A DNA stretch of 64,000 bases. Origin: Bacteroidetes bacterium RIFCSPLOWO2_12_FULL_37_12. GTDB taxonomy: Bacteria; Bacteroidota; Bacteroidia; 2-12-FULL-37-12. Position 1 is the first letter of the stretch. Each line of letters opens with the position of its first letter. The notes beneath the pieces are model-generated. The model was not told where the DNA came from. It was given only the letters and a program-made list of their open reading frames with translations, and searched no databases. The translations under genes were made by a program, and so were the position numbers. Of the stretch, positions 52,398-61,179 are shown in pieces. The stretch is taken from assembly GCA_001769655.1 (NCBI GenBank), contig MEPC01000019.1, positions 62,001 to 126,000 of the forward strand. The letters are read 5' to 3'.

Positions 52398-55300
52398 TTA
52401 TTCCACCATCAACAACCGGCGCGACACCATCCCATTCCGGTTTCTGATTGAAATAATGTATGCACCGGATTTTAATTCGGAAACATTCATAAAAGCATAT
52501 ACATTTCCGGAAAATGAATTAATTTCTTTTTCAAAAACCTTTCTGCCTGAAATATCAGTGACACACAATTGAATTCCGGGTTGTACAGCATTTGTAATCA
52601 AATACACATTTCCATTGGCTGGGTTTGGATAAATGTCAAAGGAAAAATTTCCGGATAAATCCTGTTCGCGAATTGTTTTCAATTTACATTCCCAACTGGC
52701 GGAAAACCCGCTTTTATTTATTCCACCGTCTGTTTTCTGACGCAGGGTGACAGCATCGCCGGTGGAAAAAACAGTGCCACCGCCCGGGAGCACATCTCCG
52801 GTGAATGAACCAATCAAAGGTTGCATAACATCGGCTCCGTCATGGATATACAGATAATCCGCATTGTTTTCAAAGCTGAAAGAAAAGAAAGTCAGTTGAA
52901 TGATTTTGTCAGAAGAAGTTGTAATTGTTAATGACCCATCGGTATTTGATTGATAATTACCCGCACCGCCGCTGTCGAAAATTTGCCCGGAACATTGTGT
53001 CTGCGTAGTACCTGCACCCGTTACCGGTATAAATACTGAATCGCAAAAAGAAGAATTTTTATCTACGGTAACGGCATCCGGCATGGAAAGGGTGTCAGCT
53101 CCCCACGGACCCGCAACAATCAGTGTCACTGAATAAAGACCGGAAGCGGAATAAAAATGAACGGGATTAATGTCACTGCTAAATTGTCCGTCACCGAAAT
53201 CCCAGTTCCATGAATTAATAGTATAGACGGAACGATCTATGAATTCAACCATTCCACAGGGTGTTTGCTGGTTAATTTCGAAATCCGCAACAGGAGGCAC
53301 GGTATCGTACTGGCATTTCCAGTTTAATATAAAACCTTTTTTCTGGGCTCCATAATCGGATGTAAATTTTACAGTGACACTATTTCCAGGAACAATCACA
53401 ACCCCTCCACCCGGTAACAATGTTCCGGAATATTTTCCAACCAGATTACTTACTGTATCGGTATCGGCATATATATATAAATAATCGTAATTAAGTTCAG
53501 ATTCAAATTCCGAAAAAGTCAATTTAATGGAGCTGGCTGAACCTGTGCTGATAGTGATGTAACCATTTGCATCAGCAGAATAGGCACTATCACCGCCACC
53601 ATCATCTGCAAGAACCCCTTCGCAATTTGTCTGCAAAATTCCCACTCCTGAATCAGGTAACAGAATGGTATCGCAATAAACCAAATACTTATCTACGGTT
53701 ATATAATTGGTCTTAACAAGTGTGTCGTTACCCAGATTATTTCCTGCGATTAAACTCACAGTATAAGTGCCATTGTTAGAATAATAATGAACAGGATTTT
53801 GTTCAACTGAATTAGTTCCATCTCCAAAATCCCATACCCAGGAATTAGGATAATTTGATGAAGTGTCACTAAAAGAAACTTTACCGCAACTAAAAAGATT
53901 ATCGGCTGTAAAATTTGCCACGGGAGGTTGTGTGACAGTAATACATTCCCAGATAATAACAAAACCCTCCCGATTAGCAACCCCATCAGCTGTAAAATAC
54001 AAGGTCAGTGATGTACCCGAAGATAAAATAGTTCCACCTTCCGGTAAAGCGGTTCCGGCATATTTTCCGATAAGTGCAGAAGATGTATCAGTACCATCAT
54101 AAATGTACAGATAATCATACCCACTTTCGGTGTTGAAGGATTGGAATATAAGTTTCACCAAATCCGTTCCGGTCGGAGCAATGGTGACGATACTTTGCTG
54201 GCTGTTTGAATAATAGTTTTTTCCTCCATCATCCATCAGTAATCCATTACATTGATTGAATGTCACTGTGGCTGAATCAACAAATAATAAAGTGTCACAT
54301 AAATAGGAGGATGCATCCACTAAAATAGAATTTGGGAAAGCGTAAGAGTTATTCCCAAAGGGATTTGAAACGGTCAGGGTGACAAAATAATTTCCATTGG
54401 AAAGATAGGTGTGTGTAGGATTTCTTTCGGTGCTGGTATTTCCATCTCCAAAATTCCAGAGCCAGGTATCCGGAATGCCGGTTGATTCATCTTTGAATGT
54501 CACTGTGCCACAAGAAATCAATTTGTCAGGAGTAAATTTAGCTATAGGAGGTGTTGTAACGGGCACACAATCCCACCAGAATTCAAAACCATCGTTTTCA
54601 GTCCAGGAATTAGATATAAACTTCAGGGTAAGCGTTTCCCCGGTAGATTGAATAGTATCATTTATTCCCAGAAGAGTGCCATTAAATGCGCCTATTAACG
54701 GGTAAGATGCATCGGGACCGTCATAAACAAACAAGGTGTCGCTGTAATTATAAACATCAAAAAATTTAACTATAAGTGAAATGTAGGAGAGTCCGGCTGG
54801 GTCAATCGTAACAAACCCGTTTGCGTTAGGATGATAGGATTGGTTTTTACCTGCATCCATCAATAACCCTTTGCAAGTTGTAAATGTGCCACCAGAACCG
54901 GAGTCAGGAATAACAAGAGTGTCACAAAAGAACAAGGTATTGTCAACGTTTATATAGGACGGCTTGGTTAAAGAGTCACTGCCGAATGAATTACTTACTC
55001 TCAGTTTGATGGTGTATGAACCATTCTGAGTATATTGATGAAATGGGTTTTTCTCAATGGAAGTAGTACCATCGCCGAAATCCCACAGCCAGTCATTTGG
55101 AAGATTTTCAGAAAGATCTTTGAAATAAACAGAACTGCAGGTATTGAGGGTGTTTGCAGAAAACTCAGCGTTGGGCTTATCTGAAATTGTAATACATTCC
55201 CAGGTTGCCATAAAACCGGCTTTGTTAACTCCTCCATCCGAAGTAAAACGTAAAGTCAGTGATTCGGAGGAGGAATTAAAAACGGTGTCATCGGGCACTG

Positions 55301-56300
55301 ATGAACCATTTAGAACAGCTAAGAGTGGCGCCGCTGTATCCCTCCCATCGTAAATATAGAGGTAATCATAATTTGTTTCCGATTCAAAATAGTTTATAGT
55401 CAATTTTATCATTGAAAAACCGGTTGGATTAATGGTAATGTATCCGTTACAGTCAGATGGATAGTCACCGTTTTTTCCAGCATCTATGATCAGACCCTGA
55501 CAAGCGGTGATGGTTCCGCCGTCACCGGAATCGGGAACTACTGTAGTGTCACAATAAAAAGAACCGGCAACAATGGAAATAAGATTTGATTTGGTCATTG
55601 TGTTAGAGCCATAGGCATTGGTTGCAGTTAGTTTTACCGTAAAGGTTCCATTTTGCATGTAGGTATGAACAGGATTTTGCAGAACGCTGGTAGTTCCATC
55701 TCCGAAATCCCACAATACGTTATCCACTATGCCAGAAGTTAAATCCCAGAACTGAATGACACCGTCACAACTAAGGGTCTTGTCATAAAAAAAATCCGGT
55801 ACAGGTGGCACCGGGTTTGTAGAAATATAAATTCCATAGTCCTCTGCTTCTCCATATTGAAGGTCCATCGCACAAGGGTCGTTGTTGGGACCATAATAAT
55901 TTAAAATAATTCTTAGCCGCGTGGCACCATTCAGAGCGGTAGCAGGAACTTTAAAAAGCGAAACAAGTGTATCGGTGCCATTCAAATCCATTATTTTTTC
56001 GGTAGAATCAAACGCATTATCCTGATTATAGTCAATCCATGCATCCACATATTCGGAATAAGTGCCACCTATTTCCACTGAAAGGGTATAAAATGTAGCG
56101 AGGGAAAGTGAATCGTACATGAGTGTGAAGTCGCCGTATCCGTTTGCGTCAATTCCCGATTTGTTGTTGAGGGAATTCAACGAAACACTTTCAATCCATT
56201 CGGTGGCATTGTTATGACCGCTGGAGGTGCAATATTGTGCCTTCAGGTTTGAAGAAAGCAGAAATATGCTAACCAGAAAAAGGGTGTTTGTTATTTTCAT
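52398..56300 (-). CDS. T9SS type A cargo protein, paralogue with GEVED, five PKD and five CUB domains
   Basis: 1300 aa from the ATG at 56300 (MKITNTLFLVSIF); the upstream TTG is rejected because the signal peptide starts here and cleaves near LKAQ. The N-terminal GEVED (YCTSSGHNNATEW) is nearly identical to that of the downstream paralogue. Five PKD (WDFGDG) plus five CUB (YLYIYDG) domains alternate strictly. The C-terminal type A sorting domain starts FDIYPNPANG. It is 29 bases upstream of the 2644-residue paralogue, so one transcript is likely. The pair looks like a duplication followed by domain expansion. Confidence 0.92.
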   Translation of the reverse strand: MKITNTLFLVSIFLLSSNLKAQYCTSSGHNNATEWIESVSLNSLNNKSGIDANGYGDFTLMYDSLSLATFYTLSVEIGGTYSEYVDAWIDYNQDNAFDSTEKIMDLNGTDTLVSLFKVPATALNGATRLRIILNYYGPNNDPCAMDLQYGEAEDYGIYISTNPVPPVPDFFYDKTLSCDGVIQFWDLTSGIVDNVLWDFGDGTTSVLQNPVHTYMQNGTFTVKLTATNAYGSNTMTKSNLISIVAGSFYCDTTVVPDSGDGGTITACQGLIIDAGKNGDYPSDCNGYITINPTGFSMIKLTINYFESETNYDYLYIYDGRDTAAPLLAVLNGSSVPDDTVFNSSSESLTLRFTSDGGVNKAGFMATWECITISDKPNAEFSANTLNTCSSVYFKDLSENLPNDWLWDFGDGTTSIEKNPFHQYTQNGSYTIKLRVSNSFGSDSLTKPSYINVDNTLFFCDTLVIPDSGSGGTFTTCKGLLMDAGKNQSYHPNANGFVTIDPAGLSYISLIVKFFDVYNYSDTLFVYDGPDASYPLIGAFNGTLLGINDTIQSTGETLTLKFISNSWTENDGFEFWWDCVPVTTPPIAKFTPDKLISCGTVTFKDESTGIPDTWLWNFGDGNTSTERNPTHTYLSNGNYFVTLTVSNPFGNNSYAFPNSILVDASSYLCDTLLFVDSATVTFNQCNGLLMDDGGKNYYSNSQQSIVTIAPTGTDLVKLIFQSFNTESGYDYLYIYDGTDTSSALIGKYAGTALPEGGTILSSGTSLTLYFTADGVANREGFVIIWECITVTQPPVANFTADNLFSCGKVSFSDTSSNYPNSWVWDFGDGTNSVEQNPVHYYSNNGTYTVSLIAGNNLGNDTLVKTNYITVDKYLVYCDTILLPDSGVGILQTNCEGVLADDGGGDSAYSADANGYITISTGSASSIKLTFSEFESELNYDYLYIYADTDTVSNLVGKYSGTLLPGGGVVIVPGNSVTVKFTSDYGAQKKGFILNWKCQYDTVPPVADFEINQQTPCGMVEFIDRSVYTINSWNWDFGDGQFSSDINPVHFYSASGLYSVTLIVAGPWGADTLSMPDAVTVDKNSSFCDSVFIPVTGAGTTQTQCSGQIFDSGGAGNYQSNTDGSLTITTSSDKIIQLTFFSFSFENNADYLYIHDGADVMQPLIGSFTGDVLPGGGTVFSTGDAVTLRQKTDGGINKSGFSASWECKLKTIREQDLSGNFSFDIYPNPANGNVYLITNAVQPGIQLCVTDISGRKVFEKEINSFSGNVYAFMNVSELKSGAYIISIRNRNGMVSRRLLMVE

Positions 56301-56367
56301 GAATAAGGGGTTTAAAAAAGGAGAGTAAAGGTAGGAAAAAGGAATTAGATTACAAAGTAATTTAATG

Positions 56368-56389
56368 AAAACTGACAAAAGTCAGTTTT
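56368..56389. terminator. Hairpin AAAACTGAC-N4-GTCAGTTTT
   Basis: Perfect 9-bp arms and a 4-base loop, with T runs on either side depending on strand. It lies 47 bases past the stop of the minus-strand DUF4139 gene and upstream of the CUB/PKD operon, as expected for an intrinsic terminator of the former. Confidence 0.55.
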
Positions 56390-56435
56390 GGTGCTTTCGG
56401 ATTGGGACTTCTGACTTCTTTCTTGCATCAAAACG

Positions 56436-58427
56436 TCACTCCATCATCAAATTCATATTTCTTGGATATTTTACAAAATATTTGTAACCAATTTCTTTTT
56501 TTTCATTTGGTTCCATGGACAAATCCCATGTTAATTTGCCTGTTTTATCATCTAATTTAGCGTTTGAATATTCGAGATGGAAAATTTCAATGGATTTTTT
56601 TTCAGTTATAGGAAACTGATCTTCCACCATGATTCTGATTTTAGTATTTTTATTATTTTTAATAATAATATTCCAGCCCACCACTTCTTTAATATTATTA
56701 CCTAAAAATATTTTATCGTTCACTTCTTTTTTTCCTTCCCGCTTAACGATAATATTTCTATCTCTCCCCAACGAAACGGTTAGGGTATCGGTTGCCTGAT
56801 TTGGGTTTAAAATGGATTCGCCGGTATAGGTTCCCTGGTAATAAATATTTGATTTTCCCTGTAAAAAATTAAGGGATGCCCAATTTGTGATTTCAGCGGT
56901 TAGAAATACATCGGTTTCCAATTTTGGAACGGCATGATACACATAGTTTACGGGCACGCTTGCCTCTTTTATTTTTATGCTGTAATCCTCACCATCAGAG
57001 GGTATGGTATAAGGAATTTCGATCACATATTCCAGATTAGTAACACTGGTTTTAATAGAATTGGAAATGAAATTGGAAATTTCAATACCCGAACGTGATT
57101 CATCCTTATCAGTACCGCCGTTTACATCACTTCTGATTTTTATTCCATCTATATAATATTGAGTATCTTCGGCGTGGGCTCCTTTGATGGCATTTTGATT
57201 TATAGACCTTCCTTCGCTACTCGGGTAAACTAACGGAGTTTTATAATCCAATATCAGGACCTCATCCAAGCGAACATCCTGGGAATTCATTTTTATATCC
57301 AGAAAAGTAATTTGAGCAGGAGAGATTTGGGTATTGTTTATTTTAGTAGATTGATACCCCACGTAAGATGTTTTTACGGAGTATTTTCCAGGTTTAATGG
57401 GTTTTATAGTATATAAACCATCCACATCAGTGGCGCCACTTGCCACTAATTCATCTCCTTTATAAACCGACACATTTGCGAAAGGTAGTCCTTCATTGGT
57501 TTTGAAGTCATACACTTTACCTTTTAATGCGCCTGGTTCATGATTCGATGGCATATTGTCGTTGAAATTTTTTCGTTCGAGGTACCAGGCATTTAATTCC
57601 GGTTTAGTGCCGGTTAAGGAAGGATTTTGAGTGGAAAGTTTCATTTTAATATTATTCCAGCTTTCACCGGAAGATTGATATACGTTGGCATTATACACAA
57701 TTACGAGCGGAAGCGTAATTTCTTCCACTCTGAAATCGTAATAAGGAGTCCATCCGGCAGAGGAGATATAATAACTTATTTGAATGATGGCATTTATATC
57801 TTTTTCACATTCGAGAGTGATTAATATTTTACTGTAAGTCCTGTGTTTTTTTGAAGTCAGTTCATTTAACTTCGTGTAGAATTCCTGAATTTTTTTGTTA
57901 GCCGATTCTAATTCGGTGGAAAGATTTAACTTTCCTTGTTTTATTTCATTAAGACGCACTCTATAGAAGTCAGCCGCTAATTTTATATCCGCTATTGCAG
58001 TGCCATCATCTTTTTTCTTTAGAGAGCTATTGTCGAGGAGTATTTTTTCTTCCAACTCAAAAACATTTTGTTTGTTTTTTATTTCTTTGATTTTTAATTC
58101 CTGCGCATCAATTTGTTTTTGTATTTCGGTTTCTTCCACTTCTTTTTTATTTTGGTTAGGATATTCGAGCTGGTGTTTAACGGAAAGAATGACACAATTT
58201 TCAATTCCAGCCACTTGAATGCTTTGGGGATTTATTTCACTAGGCAGTTGATTGAGAATCAGAAGATGTTTTCCTTTTGTAGTTTGTAAGTGAGCATTGC
58301 GGGTAATCTGAGCGCCGCTGAAAAACACCGTTACGTCTGTAATTTTTGATTTGGTTTGCAGGGTATCGGTATTTGCAAAAGCCGTTGCAGAGAGAAGGAG
58401 CGTGAGAAAGAGGGAGGTTTTGTGCAT
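56436..58427 (-). CDS. DUF4139 (mucoidy inhibitor MuiA-like) protein with inserted carboxypeptidase-regulatory-like domain
   Basis: 663 aa. Signal peptide (cleavage near AFAN), DUF4140 N-terminal domain (KITDVTVFFSGAQITR), a long coiled coil (residues 90-200), and DUF4139 (YYISSAGWTPYYDFRVEE through EIGYKYFVKYPRN). Between DUF4139 halves lies a CarboxypepD_reg-like beta sandwich (LKGKVYDFKTNEGLPFANVSVYKG through SYVGYQS, about 297-360) and then a TonB-plug-like segment (LDEVLI, YYIDGIKIR). This middle block usually belongs to TonB-dependent receptors. Family function is unclear. Probably periplasmic or outer-membrane attached. Confidence 0.85.
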   Translation of the reverse strand: MHKTSLFLTLLLSATAFANTDTLQTKSKITDVTVFFSGAQITRNAHLQTTKGKHLLILNQLPSEINPQSIQVAGIENCVILSVKHQLEYPNQNKKEVEETEIQKQIDAQELKIKEIKNKQNVFELEEKILLDNSSLKKKDDGTAIADIKLAADFYRVRLNEIKQGKLNLSTELESANKKIQEFYTKLNELTSKKHRTYSKILITLECEKDINAIIQISYYISSAGWTPYYDFRVEEITLPLVIVYNANVYQSSGESWNNIKMKLSTQNPSLTGTKPELNAWYLERKNFNDNMPSNHEPGALKGKVYDFKTNEGLPFANVSVYKGDELVASGATDVDGLYTIKPIKPGKYSVKTSYVGYQSTKINNTQISPAQITFLDIKMNSQDVRLDEVLILDYKTPLVYPSSEGRSINQNAIKGAHAEDTQYYIDGIKIRSDVNGGTDKDESRSGIEISNFISNSIKTSVTNLEYVIEIPYTIPSDGEDYSIKIKEASVPVNYVYHAVPKLETDVFLTAEITNWASLNFLQGKSNIYYQGTYTGESILNPNQATDTLTVSLGRDRNIIVKREGKKEVNDKIFLGNNIKEVVGWNIIIKNNKNTKIRIMVEDQFPITEKKSIEIFHLEYSNAKLDDKTGKLTWDLSMEPNEKKEIGYKYFVKYPRNMNLMME

Positions 58428-58793
58428 GGGTTGGTTGTGATTATTTCGAGTACTGATGACACTGATTTTAAGATTTGTGAGGGATAAAATAAATATTGTA
58501 AAAAATGTACATTATGCAAACATAGCATAAAATATTGAAATACCGAATGACAATAATCAGCCCTAATTGCAAAGTTAAATTTTTCTCCCTTTTACCTATA
58601 TTCCATCCCAGAGACGTCCAATTTGGGCGCCTATAGGTTTGGTGCAATATCTTTTCTTTCCTCCCCGACCCCCTCCATACAAATGACACTGTCATTCTGA
58701 ACGACGCGTGGAGTTGTGCGACAGGGTGTAGAATCCTTAAAAATTGCATTGAGCCAATGATAGTTAATTATTGGACAAAGTCGTTCTAATTAA

Positions 58794-58833
58794 TACTCAA
58801 TATACTGAGTATTATTACTCAATATATTGAGTA
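58794..58833. promoter_or_regulatory. Tandem palindromic operator-like sites
   Basis: TACTCAATATACTGAGTA (58794-58811, one mismatch from symmetry) and TACTCAATATATTGAGTA (58816-58833, perfect) have centres 22 bases apart. Paired symmetric sites at two helical turns suggest binding by a dimeric repressor. No gene start lies within 350 bases. Confidence 0.4.
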
Positions 58834-58916
58834 TTTAGTATATTTGAGCTAATAAATAAAGCCAACCATCTCTCACTCTTCATAGCCGTCAACTTAAAGA
58901 TAAATCTTACCCTTTC

Positions 58917-58977
58917 TAAAAGACCTCACCCCTGCCCCTCTCCAAAAAAATGGAGAGGGGGGGAGAAATTTGCCAAG
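58917..58977. repeat. Dispersed repeat AAAGACCTCACCCC, short form
   Basis: AAAAGACCTCACCCC, a C-rich tract CCCCTCTCC, an A-rich loop and GGAGAGGGG complement form a hairpin, then GAAATTTGCC. The same form is at 60919-60978; longer forms are at 17030-17114 and 59030-59122. Confidence 0.75.
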
Positions 58978-59029
58978 TGAAAACTATAAATTGAAAGTAA
59001 TAATTGCTAAATATATAAAATCTGGTTTC

Positions 59030-59122
59030 AAAAAGACCTCACCCCAACCCCTCTCTAAAAAAATACGGTAATCCGCCAGTGGCGGATTGAGCGAGATTGT
59101 ACGGTAGGGGCAAGAAATTTGC
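59030..59122. repeat. Dispersed repeat AAAGACCTCAC...AATCCGCCA hairpin, copy 2
   Basis: It matches the copy at 17030-17114 over almost its full length, including AATCCGCCA-G-TGGCGGATT, GAGCGAGA and CGGTAGGGGC. Both end in GAGAAATT or AAGAAATT. Confidence 0.8.
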
Positions 59123-59229
59123 CAAGTGAATAATATTATTTACTTTTTATACCCGATAGCGCGTCTTTTATTGTTAGTAAAACAGCTTTAAGATTATTTA
59201 ACACTTCGTAATTTGTAAATCGAGTAATA

Positions 59230-59340
59230 AACATCTTTCATAATGCAGTTTTTTTCAACACAAAGACGCTGAGAAGCAAAGCTACACAAAGAGTTTACTT
59301 ATTGCTTCTTAGTGTCTTTGTGTTGAAATTTTCTTTTATT
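59230..59340. repeat. Dispersed palindrome TTTCAACACAAAGAC, copy 2
   Basis: Arms 59253-59279 and 59302-59328 pair at 25 of 27 positions. It is in inverted orientation relative to 39335-39410, with shared flank AATGCAGTTTTTT and shared loop words ACAAAGAGTTTACTTA. Confidence 0.85.
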
Positions 59341-59580
59341 TTTTTTTATTACGCAAGAGTTTTATTATTCCGGCATGTTTCCCTCTATCCATAAGGGAAT
59401 AAGGTTGGTGATAGAATCCCCTTTTTTTTTCTACTACGGTTGTTTGAAGGTTTTTAAATCGTTATAGTAGGATCACAATATCTAATATCAAATATCCAAT
59501 ACCTAATTTCCATTACCATTTTCTAATTTCTACATTCATACCACACTGATCAGGTATATTTTAATTTTCGTTTTAAATAT

Positions 59581-59702
59581 GTCACGCAAAGGCGCAAAGT
59601 GCGCAAAGTATTAAGGACGCAGAGAAAAAAATCATTTATGATTTTTTTACTTTGCGTTCTTTGCGCCTTTGCGTGACAACATTTTTTTATGCTGAGTAGT
59701 TA
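59581..59702. repeat. Dispersed palindromic element GTCACGCAAAGGCGCAAAG, copy 2
   Basis: Nearly identical to 26287-26406 across both arms, the AAAATCATTTATGATTTT centre and the CTGAGTAGTTA tail. The right arm CTTTGCGCCTTTGCGTGAC is a better complement to the left arm than in copy 1. Confidence 0.85.
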
Positions 59703-59753
59703 TGGTTTTTTGAAGATTGTTAAAACGGGATCGCATTTTCTATTTTCTATTTT

Positions 59754-60887
59754 CTATTTTTCCCCTCCCTTCCTCAACACCCATCTCTCACTCTTTCTAT
59801 GCAGAAAAAACAACACAGCCGCAATCACAGAGTTGAACATCAATTTCAACAGCGGTGCCCCGCCCGTCACATAATCAATTACCGGGTCGGTGAGCACTAA
59901 GGTAAATTCAAAGAATAACATGAATACTACAAATACCGCCACTTCCATCACCCTGGCGGGAACTTTAATGCGTTTGAAAATACCGAGCCCCATACCGAGT
60001 ATGAAAAGTACGATGGCAATACTGGTATATTGCAACAGGTTACGTTTGCTAATTTTCTCTGCTTGTATTTTTGCTTCTTCTGCGGAACGCTTTTTTTGCA
60101 GTTCAATCAATTGCTCTTCCTTTCTCAATAATTGATTTTCTTTTTCTTTCTTATCGGTTTCGTATCGTGTTTACATATCTGCTATTTGTTTGGTGGTTTC
60201 TTCGTTCAGTATGCTGTCGTTATAAATGGAATATAATTTATGGTATTGGTGAGCGGATTTCCAGTTGCCGAGGGTGCTGTCTAATTGGGATAAGCCCTGA
60301 TAAGAAAGTTTTGTCCACTCTTTTGTTCCGATTTCAGTGGAGATTTGCAAGCTCTTGTTCAAATATATTCTCGCCTGCGCAAATTTATTGAGCGTAGTAT
60401 TTAATTTGCCGATGTTGTTATAAGAATTTGCCATTCCGTTTTTGTCACCGATTTCTTCTCTTATAATTAACGCCTTCAAATAAAATCCCAATGCTTTCTC
60501 ATAATCGCCTTTATTATGGTGAATAAAGCCGATGTTGATGTAAGAAGTAGCCATTCCTTTTTTAAAATTCAGTTGGAGCGCCAGTTTCAAGGCATTATTA
60601 CAAAAACGCAATCCCTCATCATATTTACCCATTAATCTGAATTCATTACTTAACTGGTTAAGGTGATTTACTTTATTGGTATCGTTGTGGTCAGATTTGA
60701 GTAAAGTAAGTAGGGAGTCAATGGAGCGGTTGTGTTCACCGGAATTGTTGGATTGTTGCGCGGAAGAATGTAAAACACAAAACAGGAAACAAAAAATGTA
60801 GAATGTAAAGCGCAAAATGAAAAAATGTAAAAGTATAAATGTAAAACGCAAAAATGAAAAACAAGAAATAATTAAAGAATTTTCCAT
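59754..60887 (-). pseudogene. TPR / three-helix membrane protein interrupted by an in-frame stop
   Basis: One reading frame from ATG at 60887 to stop at 59754, broken only by TAA at 60171-60173. Before the stop: signal peptide, about four TPRs (IGFIHHNKGDYEKALGFY), and LNEETTKQIADM. After it: TRYETDKKEKENQLLRKEEQ, a coiled coil that continues the same heptads, then the module LLQYTSIAIVLF, FTLVLTDPVIDYVTGGAPLLKL. Homologues in the window read straight through this point, so a CAA or CAG to TAA change is the likeliest cause. It ends next to a TTTTCTA array. Readthrough cannot be excluded. Confidence 0.8.
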
Positions 60888-60918
60888 TAGGCAAACTTAC
60901 GGGGAAATTTCGGTTTCT

Positions 60919-60978
60919 GAAAGACCTCATCCCAGCCCCTCTCCGAAAAAATGGAGCGGGGGGAGAGATTCGTTAAGT
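60919..60978. repeat. Dispersed repeat AAAGACCTCATCCC, short form
   Basis: The same family as 58917-58977 (CCCCTCTCCGAAAAAATGGAG core). It lies in the 60888-61179 spacer with the promoter of the next gene and an AAACTTGAAA-type microsatellite (61137-61178). Confidence 0.7.
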
Positions 60979-61065
60979 GAAGACCATTTTTTTTGAGACG
61001 GGCTGGGGTGAAGTAGGAGTGTCGGAGTAACCAGTATCGCTATAAATTAAACGGATAAAAATGAC

Positions 61066-61073
61066 TACATTTG
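61066..61073 (+). promoter_or_regulatory. -7 box before the long TPR gene
   Basis: TACATTTG matches TAnnTTTG. It predicts a leader of about 105 bases consisting mainly of AAACTTGAAA simple sequence before the ATG at 61180. Confidence 0.4.
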
Positions 61074-61136
61074 TAAAAAAATATCTTTAAGGGAAACATA
61101 CGTTTAGCGCAATTCAAACACCAAACCGATATAGAT

Positions 61137-61178
61137 TTTCAAAACTTGAAACTCAAAACTTAAAACTTGAAACTTGAA
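61137..61178. repeat. AAACTTGAAA microsatellite
   Basis: About five degenerate units of AAAACTT / GAAACTT immediately before the ATG of the long TPR gene. It is spacer-type simple sequence. Confidence 0.6.
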
Positions 61179-61179
61179 A

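Larger units (their letters stand above)
58428..59753. other. Repeat-rich gene desert
   Basis: 1326 bases with no convincing gene. Contents in order: a TCATTCTGAACGA-type repeat near 58692; two operator-like palindromes (58794-58833); AAAGACCTCAC repeats at 58917-58977 and 59030-59122; a 32-codon open frame on the minus strand (59136-59234, weak); a TTTCAACACAAAGAC palindrome (59253-59328); short AT-rich satellites (about 59470-59530); a GTCACGCAAAGG palindrome (59581-59702); and a TTTTCTA array (59735-59761). It is the densest accumulation of dispersed repeats in the window. Confidence 0.7.

Noticed and set aside
58468-58749. 93-codon minus-strand open frame
   Set aside because: It is composed of a dispersed TCATTCTGAACGA-type repeat and AT-rich sequence, with no promoter and no similarity I recognise.
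59136-59234. 32-codon minus-strand open frame ending KDALSGIKSK
   Set aside because: It has an ATG and plausible helix, but it is too short and lies beside a palindromic element. It is mentioned only in the gene-desert entry.
59754-60887. Two separate genes (59754-60128 and 60171-60887)
   Set aside because: They share one frame and join into a single known architecture. Only a TAA separates them, and the downstream piece has no credible start codon.
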